A stretch of 64,000 nucleotides of DNA. Origin: Bryobacterales bacterium. Lineage in GTDB: Bacteria; Acidobacteriota; Terriglobia; Bryobacterales; Bryobacteraceae. The stretch lies in assembly GCA_016721425.1 (NCBI GenBank), contig JADKID010000009.1, positions 457,721 to 521,720 of the forward strand. Reading direction: 5' to 3'. Of the stretch, positions 54,144 to 61,529 are shown in pieces (the first letter of the stretch is position 1; every line of letters starts with the position of its first letter). The position numbers and the translations under genes are program-made. The notes under the pieces are model-generated. The model worked only from the letters and a program-made list of their open reading frames with translations. It searched no databases and was not told where the DNA came from.

Positions 54144-54238
54144 CCGTAATTCGGGGACGGTCACCAATTACCCTTCAAACCAAGCCTCAACTTTCCACCA
54201 AACCGTAATTGGATGACCGTCCCCGAAATACGGCCACG
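54144..54238. repeat. Palindromic repeat, copy 2 (95 bp)
   Basis: Same orientation and 93/95 identical to copy 1 (differences in the middle part only); left end CCGTAATTCGGGGACGG, right end GACCGTCCCCGAAATACGG plus CCACG. It closes the three-gene caspase segment. A C13 run (54245-54257) follows and abuts the terminase stop codon. Confidence 0.85.
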
Positions 54239-54256
54239 GCCCAACCCCCCCCCCCC

Positions 54257-54868
54257 CTAAACCATCCGATTCGGCATAAACCCAAAACTCCCCTGAGGCC
54301 GCACCGGCCACCCCGCCAGCGCCATCGCAAACACCAGATCATCCCGCTCCCGCGACCCCCGCCGCCCAAACCCCAGCAACTCCCGCCGCAAATCCCCCAG
54401 CCCCGCCAACCCCGCCGGCAGCCGCACCGCCCGCGTCTCCAGCAAAATCCGCAAATTCTCCAGCAACACCCGCCGCGGCACCGTCTCCGCGTGCGGCAAC
54501 CGCCCCACCGTCTCCCCGCCCGTAATCACCACAGGCTTCAGTTCCACCCCCAGGTCCGCCTTCTTCAGCAACTCCACCACCGGAGCCCCCACCCCCGTCG
54601 CATCCACCATCAGCTTCTTCGTCACCCCTTCCCTCAACCCTCGAATCACCCGCCGCACCTCCACCGGAATCTCCACATACGGCATCTCCAGCGGAAACCG
54701 CCGCGCCTCCCGCACCACAAATACCGTCTCCATCACCTGGCACCGCAGCACCCTGTCATACACACCCGTATCTCGCGGCAACCGCTCCAACACAACCACC
54801 GCCGAGGGGTCCCGCCGCAGCCCCAAATCCAACCCCACGAAATACTCCCGCCGCAACTCCGCCTGCAT
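54257..54868 (-). CDS. Terminase nuclease subunit (large-terminase C-terminal domain)
   Basis: 203 residues from ATG 54868, with GAGGAG eight bases upstream. An RNase H-like nuclease fold is indicated by FVGLDLGLRRDPSAVVV (first Asp), KLMVDATGVGAPV (second Asp/Thr) and RERDDLVFAMALAG (last Asp pair). It matches the C-terminal half of phage TerL, here a separate gene overlapping the ATPase gene by one base (TGATG). It may be a prophage or gene-transfer remnant. The C13/G13 tract follows its stop. Confidence 0.75.
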   Translation of the reverse strand: MQAELRREYFVGLDLGLRRDPSAVVVLERLPRDTGVYDRVLRCQVMETVFVVREARRFPLEMPYVEIPVEVRRVIRGLREGVTKKLMVDATGVGAPVVELLKKADLGVELKPVVITGGETVGRLPHAETVPRRVLLENLRILLETRAVRLPAGLAGLGDLRRELLGFGRRGSRERDDLVFAMALAGWPVRPQGSFGFMPNRMV

Positions 54869-55629
54869 CACAAATTCTCCTCAATACACCCATCAATCAC
54901 CTCCGCCGAGAACATCTGCTCCGGCCCCGCCAGGAACTCGCAAAGGTACTCCTGCTTGAACAGATCCTCCCCCTTCGACACCCGCTCCCGCTCCAGAAAC
55001 TCCGCCCCAATCCGCCCGCACTCCGTCGCCGGCACCGCCACCCGAGTCCAGTGCGCCCCGCCCATCATCCACTCTTCATAAAAGAACCCCGCCTGCCCGC
55101 TCGGAGTCCCCATCACCCACAGCATCCCGTCCGTCGTCGCCAGCATCGGAGTCAGCGCCGCATACAGCGCATCCTCCGCCTTGCCCGCCTCATCGATCAC
55201 CAGAAACGTCACCGCCGAAAACCCGCGAATAAACGCCTCCCGCCCCGGCACGGCCACAATGCGAGACCCGTTCCGCAGCACCATCGAATGGCGATTCACC
55301 CCGTCCCGCTTCCACGGCACCCGCAACCGCCGCAGAAACCCCGCGATTTTCCCCATCAGTTCCGCCGCCTGCCGCTCCACCGGCCCCGCCAGCACAACCA
55401 TCGCCCCCGGCCGGAACACCGCATGATGCACCACCCGGATCGCCGTCACCGTCGACTTCCCCCACTGCCGCGAGCAGCACAGCAACAACCACCGAGCCCC
55501 CGAGTCCAGCAACTCCGCCTGCCGCTCATCCGCCGCAAACCGCAGCTCCACCCGCGCCCACTCCGAAATCCGCAAATCACTCTCACCCTCCACCGGCCCC
55601 ACTCGCCGCACCCGCCGAAACCCATGCAT
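54868..55629 (-). CDS. Terminase ATPase subunit (large-terminase N-terminal domain)
   Basis: 253 residues from ATG 55629, supported by GGAGG five to nine bases upstream; an upstream GTG gives a longer frame. Walker A is at 51-60 (CCSRQWGKST), Walker B at 142-147 (FLVIDE). The TerL packaging motor normally joins this to the nuclease domain; here it is a separate gene. Downstream capsid or portal genes are absent, so it is an isolated terminase pair. Confidence 0.78.
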   Translation of the reverse strand: MHGFRRVRRVGPVEGESDLRISEWARVELRFAADERQAELLDSGARWLLLCCSRQWGKSTVTAIRVVHHAVFRPGAMVVLAGPVERQAAELMGKIAGFLRRLRVPWKRDGVNRHSMVLRNGSRIVAVPGREAFIRGFSAVTFLVIDEAGKAEDALYAALTPMLATTDGMLWVMGTPSGQAGFFYEEWMMGGAHWTRVAVPATECGRIGAEFLERERVSKGEDLFKQEYLCEFLAGPEQMFSAEVIDGCIEENL

Positions 55630-55880
55630 AAAAAGCCTCCGATAATACAGAAGCACACGATTTTCCGAATCGGCTCCTCCGCCCCACCCCAACCGCACCT
55701 AAAGCCATGACGCCAAAAGGAAAACTATTTTTCGCCCCCGCGTGAATCGCCGAAAACTGCACCCCGCTCAAATCGCCCTGGCAGGTGCCGCACCCGCACG
55801 GCAAGAATTGCGAGCGCCTCCCACGCAAGCATTCAGGTATCATGGAATTGCATGTCTAAAACATGCTTCCGGAGGGCGAC

Positions 55881-56168
55881 ATGATTGACCTGAGAGAGGT
55901 CCGTTCCGTCACGGAGTTTCAGCGGAACATCAAAGGCTACCTCGGCCGCCTCAAGGCCGGAAAGCGCCCCATGGTGCTGACAGTCAACGGTCGGGCTGAA
56001 CTCGTGGTGCAGGACGCCGAAAGCTACCAGTTGATGCTGGACCGTTTGCAGCGCGCGGAGACGGTCGCCGCAATCAGGGAGGGGTTGACGGAAATGGAGC
56101 GAGGAGAGGGCATCCCTTTGGCCGAAGCGGAAGCCAAGCTCCGCAAGAAGCATGGCCTTTCGCGTTGA
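55881..56168 (+). CDS. Phd/YefM-family antitoxin
   Basis: 95 residues from ATG 55881, with GGAGGG five bases upstream deciding the start. The Phd N-terminal DNA-binding fold shows IDLREVRSVTEFQRNIKGYL and KRPMVLTVNGRAELVVQDAESY; the C-terminal acidic helix (AIREGLTEMERGEGIPLAEAEAKLRK) would bind the toxin. Its stop overlaps the start of a ParE/RelE-like frame that is cut short, so the antitoxin may be an orphan now. Upstream 182 bases hold no clear gene. Confidence 0.88.
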   Translation: MIDLREVRSVTEFQRNIKGYLGRLKAGKRPMVLTVNGRAELVVQDAESYQLMLDRLQRAETVAAIREGLTEMERGEGIPLAEAEAKLRKKHGLSR

Positions 56169-56238
56169 GCTCGCGCCGCGAGCGCTCCGGGATCTCGACA
56201 CGATTGTGGACTCAATCCTGCTGACCAAAGTCCGCTAG
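56152..56238 (+). pseudogene. Truncated ParE/RelE-type toxin
   Basis: An ATG at 56152, overlapping the antitoxin end by 17 bases, opens MAFRVELAPRALRDLDTIVD, the typical first strand and helix of a ParE/RelE toxin. A TAG at 56236-56238 stops it after 28 residues; family members are about 90-100 long. No continuation is seen in any frame for the next 280 bases, so a different DNA segment probably replaced the rest. Confidence 0.65.
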
Positions 56239-56520
56239 CTCGGGTGCGCTGCCTTCCTGCCCTGGACCAAGGGTTCGGGTCCCCGCAAAGCCGGAGCCAT
56301 TGCCGCCCCTGGCACGTCACACCTGAACCCTCGCGCTCCAGATGGAAGCGGCTGCCATCTCGAATACGGGGTCACTACAACCCGGCGGCGCCTCACCCTT
56401 CTGCCGCATGTTTCAGTGGGGTGGAGCGCAAGCTCAACCGGATGGTGATTCGCGTCGGCCTGCCGGGGTCCGGCGAGCAGCCATCGGGCGAACCGGAATC
56501 TCTGGATCGGGCGGCCCGAC
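56239..56520. other. Unassigned stretch after the broken toxin
   Basis: 282 bases with no convincing frame. A frame rich in Arg, Pro and Gly (VERKLNRMVIRVGLPG and similar) is open but lacks start, ribosome site and known pattern. It may be inserted DNA of unknown origin. Confidence 0.4.
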
Positions 56521-56877
56521 TTATGCCCCTTCCGGTTCCGGGAACTCACTTTCGAGGATTGCGCCGATCTGCTCCCGCAGCCGCGGAATATCGTCCATCA
56601 TTGAGTTCCACAGAATCTGCCAGTCCAAATCGAAGTAGGCGTGTACAATTCTGTGTCGCACGGCCACAACCTGTGTCCATGGCACTTCCGGGTGCCGCAT
56701 CCGAAGTTCCGGCGGCAACCGGTTGATCGCTTCGCCTATCACCGTCAGGTGATGAAGAACTGCCGCGGGCAGCACCTCATCGCTCAGGAATGATCCTTCC
56801 GTTGTCGCCGCAGTGATCGCCTCAATTTTGGCGGCAGCGCTGAGGATGTCCCTTAAGTAGGAAGCCTCATGCCGCAT
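56521..56877 (-). CDS. HepT-like RNase toxin (DUF86)
   Basis: 118 residues; the ATG at 56877 follows a TTG alternative. The HEPN-type catalytic motif R-x4-H is RHRIVH (Arg74, His79) with a following Tyr, as in HepT/YutE. It cleaves RNA or tRNA and is silenced by AMPylation from the partner nucleotidyltransferase. The gene overlaps the end of mntA by about 11 bases in operon order. Confidence 0.87.
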   Translation of the reverse strand: MRHEASYLRDILSAAAKIEAITAATTEGSFLSDEVLPAAVLHHLTVIGEAINRLPPELRMRHPEVPWTQVVAVRHRIVHAYFDLDWQILWNSMMDDIPRLREQIGAILESEFPEPEGA

Positions 56878-57181
56878 ACACAACCCGCGCTTCCTGGAGA
56901 ACCTGGGGACGAATCCACGGCTTCAACCCTCGCTTCGTCACCAGATCGACTTTGCGCCCAACCAGAACTCCCAAGTCCTCGCTCAGAGACTCGAATCGGA
57001 ACAACCCAATTCGCACACTGGGTTTAAATTCGACCAGTACGTCAATGTCGCTGTCCGGCCGCATTTCCCCACGCACGGCCGAGCCAAATAGGGAGAGCTC
57101 GCTGACGCCGTATTGCCGGCAGATTTCTGCCAACTTGTCCGACTCAACCTGCACTTCACCGAGTTGGAGCATGTGGCCCAT
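56867..57181 (-). CDS. MntA-like nucleotidyltransferase antitoxin
   Basis: 104 residues with the minimal nucleotidyltransferase site GSAVRGEMRPDSDIDVLVEF: Gly33-Ser34 and Asp45/Asp47 (GS-x10-DxD). Such proteins AMPylate HepT on a tyrosine and so neutralise it. A second in-frame ATG is three codons later. It precedes hepT in the operon, the usual order for MNT/HEPN modules. Confidence 0.88.
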   Translation of the reverse strand: MGHMLQLGEVQVESDKLAEICRQYGVSELSLFGSAVRGEMRPDSDIDVLVEFKPSVRIGLFRFESLSEDLGVLVGRKVDLVTKRGLKPWIRPQVLQEARVVYAA

Positions 57182-57620
57182 AGCTACGCCCTTCCATTAT
57201 GCCTGAGCCCGGATCGCAGCACCGGGATTCACACCGCCAATTCTCACCGCGCCGGCTTCAGCCGGACCTCCGCTCATCCCCCGCCTCCCTAGCCGTCGCT
57301 CCCGAATCAGGACGGCGTGTTCACCTGCGGCGCTCCACGCTGCCAACTACTTCGAGCGCTGCGGCGCCGCATGCATTGATGCGCCGCGCACGATTTGAGA
57401 GGAAGCCCCGGAGCGAGTGCCACCAGTTGACGCTCGCCGTGTCCCGACCCGCGATACACCCTGACCCTGGCAACCCTCGACAAGTGGGTCGTTCATATCC
57501 CCCAAACCCCGTTCACATCAATTTTCAACCTTTTTTGCACGCTTTTAAAGGCGATTTCACGATCTTCGCCATCTATTCGCTTTTCTGCCGTGTACAATCC
57601 CTCCGGGAGCGAATACCACC
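57182..57620. other. Intergenic region without recognised gene
   Basis: 439 bases between the divergent mntA and the 57.6-kb gene. A 141-codon frame is open on the plus strand but its residues (Arg/Pro/Ser-rich) and missing ribosome site do not support coding. TACAAT at 57593-57598 may be a -10 box for the following gene. Confidence 0.4.
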
Positions 57621-58115
57621 ATGAACGCCAAACTCACCACCATCGACAAACGGCCCGAAACCACCACCAACAAACCCGAAGCCGAACCCACACCCACCGC
57701 CCGCCCCCCCATCCGCCGCCAAATCGACCGCGGCCTCGTCACCGGCCCCGGCTCCAGCTACCTCCTCTCCACCGAAAGCCCCGAGGCCCTCCAGACCCTT
57801 CGCCTCGACGCCCAGCACCAACTCGGCGCCCGCTCCGAAATCCAGCTCGTCGTCGCCGAGTTCACCACCGCCACCGCCTGGCACGGCCTCCGCGCCCTCA
57901 AACTCCACGGCGCCTCCATCGATACCGAGGTCCAGGAACAGGCCGCCTCCGTCAATCGCGACTACTCCGAAATCGACCCCTTCTGCCGCACCGCCCTCAT
58001 CTATCACGACGTCGGCCTCGCCCGCGTCCTCCGCGGCTTCGAGCGCACCTTCCACGAATGTCACCGCTCCCTCCGCCGCGCCGTCCCCCTTACCGCCGGA
58101 CGCACTCGCAACTAA
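57621..58115 (+). CDS. Hypothetical protein
   Basis: 164 residues; a low-complexity Thr/Pro/Glu N-terminus (about 1-35) is followed by a conserved-looking helical region (QTLRLDAQHQLGARSEIQLV, FCRTALIYHDVGLARVLRG). No family recognised with confidence. A GGGAG lies about 12 bases upstream. The next gene starts nine bases after its stop and belongs to a family common in this lineage, so the two probably form one unit. Confidence 0.6.
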   Translation: MNAKLTTIDKRPETTTNKPEAEPTPTARPPIRRQIDRGLVTGPGSSYLLSTESPEALQTLRLDAQHQLGARSEIQLVVAEFTTATAWHGLRALKLHGASIDTEVQEQAASVNRDYSEIDPFCRTALIYHDVGLARVLRGFERTFHECHRSLRRAVPLTAGRTRN

Positions 58116-58123
58116 GCACAGCC

Positions 58124-58951
58124 ATGGCCCTCATCCGCGTCTCCGAAAAGAAGCTCGCCGCCAACCGCGCCAACGCCCGCCGCTCCCGCGGTCCGTCCAC
58201 GCCCGAGGGCAAAGCCCGCTCCAGCCGCAACGCCTGCAAACACCACCTCTACGCCAAAACCCACCCGATCCCCCCAGCCTGGCAGGACCGCATCCACGAT
58301 GTCGTCGCCCGCTGCGCCGCCGAGGTCGAACACCCCGCCGAGCGCGCCTGCCTCATCCACTACGTCGTCCTCACCCAGTGGATCATCGAGCTCTTCGCCT
58401 TCGAAACCCGCCTGCTCAACCAGTCCATCGCCACCCATCGCGACGAGGCCCGCGCCACTCACCACCTCGCCACCACCAACCCCCTCTTCCTCGCCATCCA
58501 GACCCGCACCTGCCAGCTCTACCGCCAGGCCGAGCGCGCCGAAAACGAACTGCGCCGCGTCCGCCGCGAAATCGCCCACAGCCAAACGACCCCAAACACC
58601 ACTGAAACCAAACCACTTACGCGCGCCCCCGAAACCAGGGACGGTCACCAATTACCCGGCGAACCAAGCCTCAACCTTCAATCCATCTGGAATTGGATGA
58701 CCGTCCCCGCTTTCGGGCCAACAACCACCCGCCCCCAAGCACCCCCACCCACCCAACCTGATAAACTCAAGACCAATTATGGGCCGTTTCCTCCTGATCT
58801 TCACCCTCCTCAGCCTCCAGGCACAGACCCTCCCGCCCCAGGCCTACCAGTCCCTCCAGTGGCGCGGCATCGGCCCCTTCCGTGCCGGCCGCACCGTCGG
58901 CGCCACCGGCATCCCCACCGATCCCAATACCTTCTACATCGGCGTCAATAA
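58124..58951 (+). CDS. Hypothetical protein (NARRSxGPxTPEGKA family) with altered 3' end
   Basis: The frame runs 275 codons. Its N-terminus ANRANARRSRGPSTPEGKAR is characteristic of a protein family frequent in Acidobacteria and phage-like regions. The middle (58300-58600) is helical with AERACLIHYVVLTQWIIE. From about codon 169 onward the sequence is repeat copy 3 and then the upstream region and the first 170 bases of the propeller gene in another frame, so the genuine 3' end is lost. The real native protein is at most about 168 residues plus a tail. Confidence 0.6.
   Translation: MALIRVSEKKLAANRANARRSRGPSTPEGKARSSRNACKHHLYAKTHPIPPAWQDRIHDVVARCAAEVEHPAERACLIHYVVLTQWIIELFAFETRLLNQSIATHRDEARATHHLATTNPLFLAIQTRTCQLYRQAERAENELRRVRREIAHSQTTPNTTETKPLTRAPETRDGHQLPGEPSLNLQSIWNWMTVPAFGPTTTRPQAPPPTQPDKLKTNYGPFPPDLHPPQPPGTDPPAPGLPVPPVARHRPLPCRPHRRRHRHPHRSQYLLHRRQ
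58628..58717. repeat. Palindromic repeat, copy 3 (diverged)
   Basis: The same core as copies 1 and 2 (GGGACGGTCACCAATTACC ... GAATTGGATGACCGTCCCC) but with different outer arms that still pair (CCCGAAA/TTTCGGG) and several changes in the middle. It overlaps the 3' part of the hypothetical gene at 58.1 kb. Confidence 0.8.
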
Positions 58952-61529
58952 CGGCGGCGTCTGGAAAACCACCGACGCCGGCCGCACCTGGCATCCCATC
59001 TTTGATCAGCAGCCCACCGGCTCCATCGGCGACGTCGCCGTCGCCTGGTCCGACCCCAACGTCCTCTACGTCGGCTCCGGCGAGGGCCTCCAGCGCCCCG
59101 ATCTCTCCACCGGCGATGGCATCTATAAATCCACCGACGCCGGCAAAACCTGGCGCAATACCGGCCTCCGCGACGCCCAGCAGATCGGCGGCCTCGTCGT
59201 CGATCCCACCGATCCCGATCGCGTCTTCGTCGCCGCCCTCGGCCACCCCTACGGCCCCAACCCCGAGCGCGGCGTCTATCGCACCGAAGACGGCGGCGAC
59301 ACCTGGCAGCGCGTCCTGTTCATCGACGACAACACCGGAGCCATCCAGGTCGAATTCGAGCCCGGCAACCCCAACGTCATCTACGCCGTCCTCTGGGCCG
59401 CCCGCCAGGGAGCCCGCGAAAACGACGCCACCCAGTTCTCCACCAGCGGCCTCTACAAATCCACCAATGGCGGCCGAACTTGGACCCATCTCACCAACGG
59501 CCTCCCCACCACCGCCCAGGGCCTCGGCCGCATCGGCTTCGGCATCTCGCCCTCCCAACCCAAAACCATCTACGCCACCGTCGAAGCCCCCGCCGCCCTC
59601 GGCGGCATCTACCGCTCCGACGACGCCGGCCATTCCTGGCGCAAAGTCACCGCCGACGCCCGCACCTGGGGCCGCGGCTCCGATTTTGCCGAGATCCGCG
59701 TCCACCCCAAAAACCCCGAAACCGTCTACGTCGGCAACATCGCCTCCTATATCTCCACCGACGGAGCCAAAACCTTCCGCGCCTTCAAGGGAGCCCCCGG
59801 CGGCGACGATTACCACCGCATCTGGATCAACCCCGCCCACCCCGAAATCATGATCTTCGCCACAGATCAGGGCGCCACCATCACCGTCAACGCCGGCGCC
59901 TCCTGGTCCAGTTGGTACAACCAGCCCACCGCGCAGTTCTACCACGTCTCCACCGACAATCAGTGGCCCTACTGGGTCTACGGCGGCCAGCAGGAAAGCG
60001 GCTCCGCTGGCGTCGCCTCCCGCGGCGATTACGGAGCCATCACCTGGCGCGATTGGCGCACCGTCGGCGTCGAGGAGTACGGCTACGTCGCCCCCGATCC
60101 CCGCGACCCCAACATCATCTACGGCGGCAAAATCACCCGCTTCGATAAGCGCACCGGCCAGGTCCAGAACATCGCGCCCGAGGCCACCCGAGGCCGCGCC
60201 GGCAAATACCGCTTCCTCCGCACCGCCCCCGTCCTCTTCTCTCCCATCGATCCCCGCCGCCTCTACTACGCCGGCAACGTCCTCTTCCTCACCCTCACCG
60301 GAGGCCAATCCTGGTCCGTCATCAGCCCCGAGTTCTCCGCCAAGGGCGTCATCTACACCGTCGCCCCGTCCCACCAGGACGTCAACACCATCTGGGCCGG
60401 CACCGACGACGGCACCATCCACCTCACCCGCGACAACGGCAAAACCTGGCAGAACGTCACCCCGCCCGGCCTCGTGCCCTGGAGCAAGATCTCCCTCCTC
60501 GAATCCTCCCACTTCGATAACAACTCCGCCTACGCCGCCGTCAACACGCTCCGCCTCGACGACCTCCGCCCCCACATCTACCGCACCCACGACGCCGGCA
60601 AGACCTGGACCGAAATCACCACCGGCATCCCCGCCAACGAGAACGTCAACGCCGTCCGCGAGGACCCCAAACGCAAAGGCCTCCTCTACGCCGCCACCGA
60701 GCGCGCCGTCCACTTCTCCCTCGACGACGGAGCCACCTGGCAACCCCTCCGCCAGAACATGCCCGCCACCTCCATCCGCGACATCGTCCTCCACGACGAC
60801 GACCTCGTCGCCGGCACCCACGGCCGCGGCTTCTGGATCCTCGATGGAGTCTCCGTCCTCCGCCAGATCAAAACCGAGACCACCCTCTACAAGCCCGCCC
60901 TAGCCACCCGAGTCCGCCGCAGCGCCAACACTGACACCCCCATCCCCCCCGAAGAGCCCATGGGCCAGAACCCGCCCGACGGAGCCATCATCGATTACAC
61001 CCTCGCCGCCACCACCCCCGTAACGCTGGAAATTCTCGATGCCACCGGCCGCCTCGTCCGCAAGTACGCCAGCACCGACCTCCCCGAAAAGCTGGACGAA
61101 ACCCGTCTGGCCTATCCGTCTTACTGGTTCCGCCCCGCCAGAATCCTCCCCGCCCAACCAGGCCACAACCGCTGGATCTGGGACCTCCGCTACGCCCCGC
61201 CCACCGGCTTTCCCCGCTCCTACCCCATCTCCGCCATCTACCGCGACACCCCCAGCGGACCCGAGGGCCCCCTCGCCCTCCCCGGCGAATACACCATCCG
61301 CCTCACCACCAACGGCCAGACCCAAACCCAGAAACTCACCCTCCGCAACGACCCGAGATCCCCCACCCAACCCACCAACCACGCCCTCAGAGCCTACGAC
61401 CTCCTGCCCAAGGCAGGCCCCCTAGCCCGCCAGCTCCTGTCCCTCATGGACACCTTCGACAACACCGACGCCCCACCCACCACTCAAGCCCTGGCCGCCC
61501 TAGCCGCCCTGGAGGCCCAACTCAAATGA
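58779..61529 (+). CDS. Secreted Vps10/sortilin-type beta-propeller protein
   Basis: 916 residues with an N-terminal signal (FLLIFTLLSLQAQT). Asp-box (S/T-x-D-x-G-x-T-W) turns recur: TTDAGRTW, STDAGKTW, TEDGGDTW, STNGGRTW, SDDAGHSW, TRDNGKTW, THDAGKTW and SLDDGATW, covering one or two propellers to about residue 690. The last about 200 residues are a beta-sandwich-like tail. Annotated in relatives as a glycosyl hydrolase or WD40/YVTN/BNR protein; catalytic role not established. The stop overlaps the start of the next gene (ATGA). Confidence 0.85.
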   Translation: MGRFLLIFTLLSLQAQTLPPQAYQSLQWRGIGPFRAGRTVGATGIPTDPNTFYIGVNNGGVWKTTDAGRTWHPIFDQQPTGSIGDVAVAWSDPNVLYVGSGEGLQRPDLSTGDGIYKSTDAGKTWRNTGLRDAQQIGGLVVDPTDPDRVFVAALGHPYGPNPERGVYRTEDGGDTWQRVLFIDDNTGAIQVEFEPGNPNVIYAVLWAARQGARENDATQFSTSGLYKSTNGGRTWTHLTNGLPTTAQGLGRIGFGISPSQPKTIYATVEAPAALGGIYRSDDAGHSWRKVTADARTWGRGSDFAEIRVHPKNPETVYVGNIASYISTDGAKTFRAFKGAPGGDDYHRIWINPAHPEIMIFATDQGATITVNAGASWSSWYNQPTAQFYHVSTDNQWPYWVYGGQQESGSAGVASRGDYGAITWRDWRTVGVEEYGYVAPDPRDPNIIYGGKITRFDKRTGQVQNIAPEATRGRAGKYRFLRTAPVLFSPIDPRRLYYAGNVLFLTLTGGQSWSVISPEFSAKGVIYTVAPSHQDVNTIWAGTDDGTIHLTRDNGKTWQNVTPPGLVPWSKISLLESSHFDNNSAYAAVNTLRLDDLRPHIYRTHDAGKTWTEITTGIPANENVNAVREDPKRKGLLYAATERAVHFSLDDGATWQPLRQNMPATSIRDIVLHDDDLVAGTHGRGFWILDGVSVLRQIKTETTLYKPALATRVRRSANTDTPIPPEEPMGQNPPDGAIIDYTLAATTPVTLEILDATGRLVRKYASTDLPEKLDETRLAYPSYWFRPARILPAQPGHNRWIWDLRYAPPTGFPRSYPISAIYRDTPSGPEGPLALPGEYTIRLTTNGQTQTQKLTLRNDPRSPTQPTNHALRAYDLLPKAGPLARQLLSLMDTFDNTDAPPTTQALAALAALEAQLK

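Noticed and set aside
54245..54257. C13 homopolymer as a phase-variation switch
   Set aside because: It lies outside the terminase frame, directly after its stop codon, and no promoter with a suitable spacer is visible; length changes would not alter any protein.
54209..55081. Pro/His/Arg-rich frame opposite the terminase genes
   Set aside because: It starts in the repeat and mirrors the terminase coding strand; not a protein-like sequence.
57199..57624. 141-codon frame between mntA and the 57.6-kb gene
   Set aside because: Composition is Arg/Pro/Ser-rich, no ribosome site, and it overlaps the better supported ATG 57621.
58767..60821. 684-codon open frame on the minus strand opposite the propeller gene
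   Set aside because: It is Gly/Asp/Val-rich antisense shadow caused by the strong third-position C bias; no start signal or family pattern.
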